IMG/VR virus record: IMGVR_UViG_3300027770_000191
Coordinates: 1 to 30,625 of that record
Length of the DNA: 30,625 bases
Direction: 5' to 3' (one strand)
From: a virus
Shown: in pieces, positions 29,799 to 30,625 of the stretch
How the letters are laid out: every line of letters begins with the position of its first letter
How positions within the stretch are numbered: position 1 is the first letter of the stretch
The notes under the pieces: generated by a model
What the model was told of the DNA's origin: nothing
Database searches by the model: none
Seen by the model: the letters and a program-made list of their open reading frames with translations, nothing else
Made by a program: the position numbers and the translations under genes

Positions 29799-30625
29799 TA
29801 AAATTATTATTCAGGATGATCCGTTAGAAGATAAATTAGATTTTAAAAAAATAGAATTAGAATGCTATATTAACCCTGCAAAAGAAATACAAAGGCAGCC
29901 GATAGCAATTTCAATAGGGGAATCACAATATAAAAATGAAATGTACCCGATCCCCTTTGGGAGTTATGGCGATTTTAGTTGCATAGTTGGAGCTTCTAAG
30001 TCAAGAAAAACTTTTGTTAAATCTATGATTGAAGCGGGTTACATTGGTGGGGATTCTAATAAATATACCCATATCAAAGGGCATAACAATCAGGATAAAT
30101 TTGTAATTAGTTTTGATACTGAGCAATCACAATACCATACGCAAAGAGTTACAAAGCGAGTTTTAGAAATGGTCGGATCTAATTACGAATACTACAAAAG
30201 TTATTCACTTAGGCAATACGATCCGCTTGTTAGGTTTCAATTTATTGAATGGATTATGTTAGAATCTGAATATCGTAATAATTTAGGGTTGGTTTCAATA
30301 GATGGATTTGTAGATTTAATTACTGATTTTAATTCTTTAGAACAATCAACACAATTAACTGAAAAGTTATTAAATTGGACTTCAAAAACTAAATGCCATT
30401 TAACAGGGATATTGCATAAGAATTTTGGCACCTCAAAACCTGTAGGGCATGTAGGTAGCTCAATTTTAAAGAAGGCGGAAACTGTTTTATTTGTTGAAAA
30501 TGAAAATAATTTAACATTAGCCAAATGTGAATATAGCCGTAATTTGCCATTTGATAATTTTGCAATAGATATTAACAAAGACTGGCTTCCATTTGTAACT
30601 GAAATAAACGGGATTAAAAAAAATA
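29791..30625 (+). CDS. RecA-fold (AAA_25/RepA-like) ATPase, cut by window end
   Basis: ATG at 29791; open to the window end (278 codons). Walker A is GASKSRKT (67-74, in DFSCIVGASKSRKTFVKSM), Walker B is LVSIDGF (167-173), and HLTGILHKN (about 203-211) looks like the following sensor strand. These are features of RepA/KaiC-type hexameric ATPases used as phage replicative helicases or recombination motors. If the window ends are joined, the frame continues K K K and stops at TAA at 9-11, giving 281 residues. It overlaps the preceding gene by 8 bp. Confidence 0.8.
   Translation, partial: MFDKIIIQDDPLEDKLDFKKIELECYINPAKEIQRQPIAISIGESQYKNEMYPIPFGSYGDFSCIVGASKSRKTFVKSMIEAGYIGGDSNKYTHIKGHNNQDKFVISFDTEQSQYHTQRVTKRVLEMVGSNYEYYKSYSLRQYDPLVRFQFIEWIMLESEYRNNLGLVSIDGFVDLITDFNSLEQSTQLTEKLLNWTSKTKCHLTGILHKNFGTSKPVGHVGSSILKKAETVLFVENENNLTLAKCEYSRNLPFDNFAIDINKDWLPFVTEINGIKKN

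Overview
This window looks like a complete or nearly complete genome of a tailed phage with a long non-contractile tail (siphovirus type) that infects a member of the Bacteroidota, probably a flavobacterium-like host. The DNA is strongly AT-rich. Promoters match the Bacteroidota consensus (TTG, about 19 bases, TAnnTTTG), Shine-Dalgarno sites are mostly absent, and one tail protein ends in a BACON-like domain. I see no integrase, CI-like repressor, tRNA, IS element or CRISPR array. The last gene is open at the right edge. If the right end is joined to the left end it closes after three Lys codons with TAA at bases 9-11, and the next + strand gene starts at 23, so the molecule is probably circular or circularly permuted.

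There are two arms diverging from 23962-24081. The + strand (early/replication) arm runs from 24082 to the right end and on through 1-915. It holds about ten small genes of unknown function (three of them tiny membrane proteins), a DNA methyltransferase, an ERF-type annealing protein, a DUF3127 single-strand binding protein, a replication initiator with an iteron-like array inside its gene, a RecA-fold ATPase and NinG. Two further strong promoters, at 26882-26911 and 28506-28534, are each followed at once by a structured leader RNA with the same unusual design.

The - strand (late) arm runs from 23961 down to 898: a small protein, a sigma-like factor, a Cys-motif protein, TerS, TerL, a tail assembly chaperone candidate with a -1 frameshift extension, tail genes, tape measure, protease-scaffold fusion, major capsid protein, portal, connector, tail fibre/adhesin genes, holin, a membrane-anchored lysis accessory protein, M15 endolysin, DEDDy exonuclease, zinc-ribbon proteins and a unimolecular-spanin candidate. 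The tail block comes before the capsid block and the portal comes after the capsid protein, unlike the usual terminase-portal-protease-capsid-tail order.

Points that merit follow-up: (1) paired leader RNAs with a shared CCUAUA/UAUGGG stem and covarying complementary loops; (2) a T9 slippery run feeding a hidden ORF that has no start codon of its own; (3) a 40-bp block just upstream of three late module starts that looks like a phage-specific promoter; (4) helically phased TCGC repeats inside the initiator gene; (5) terminators inside the late arm around the capsid, portal and endolysin genes.
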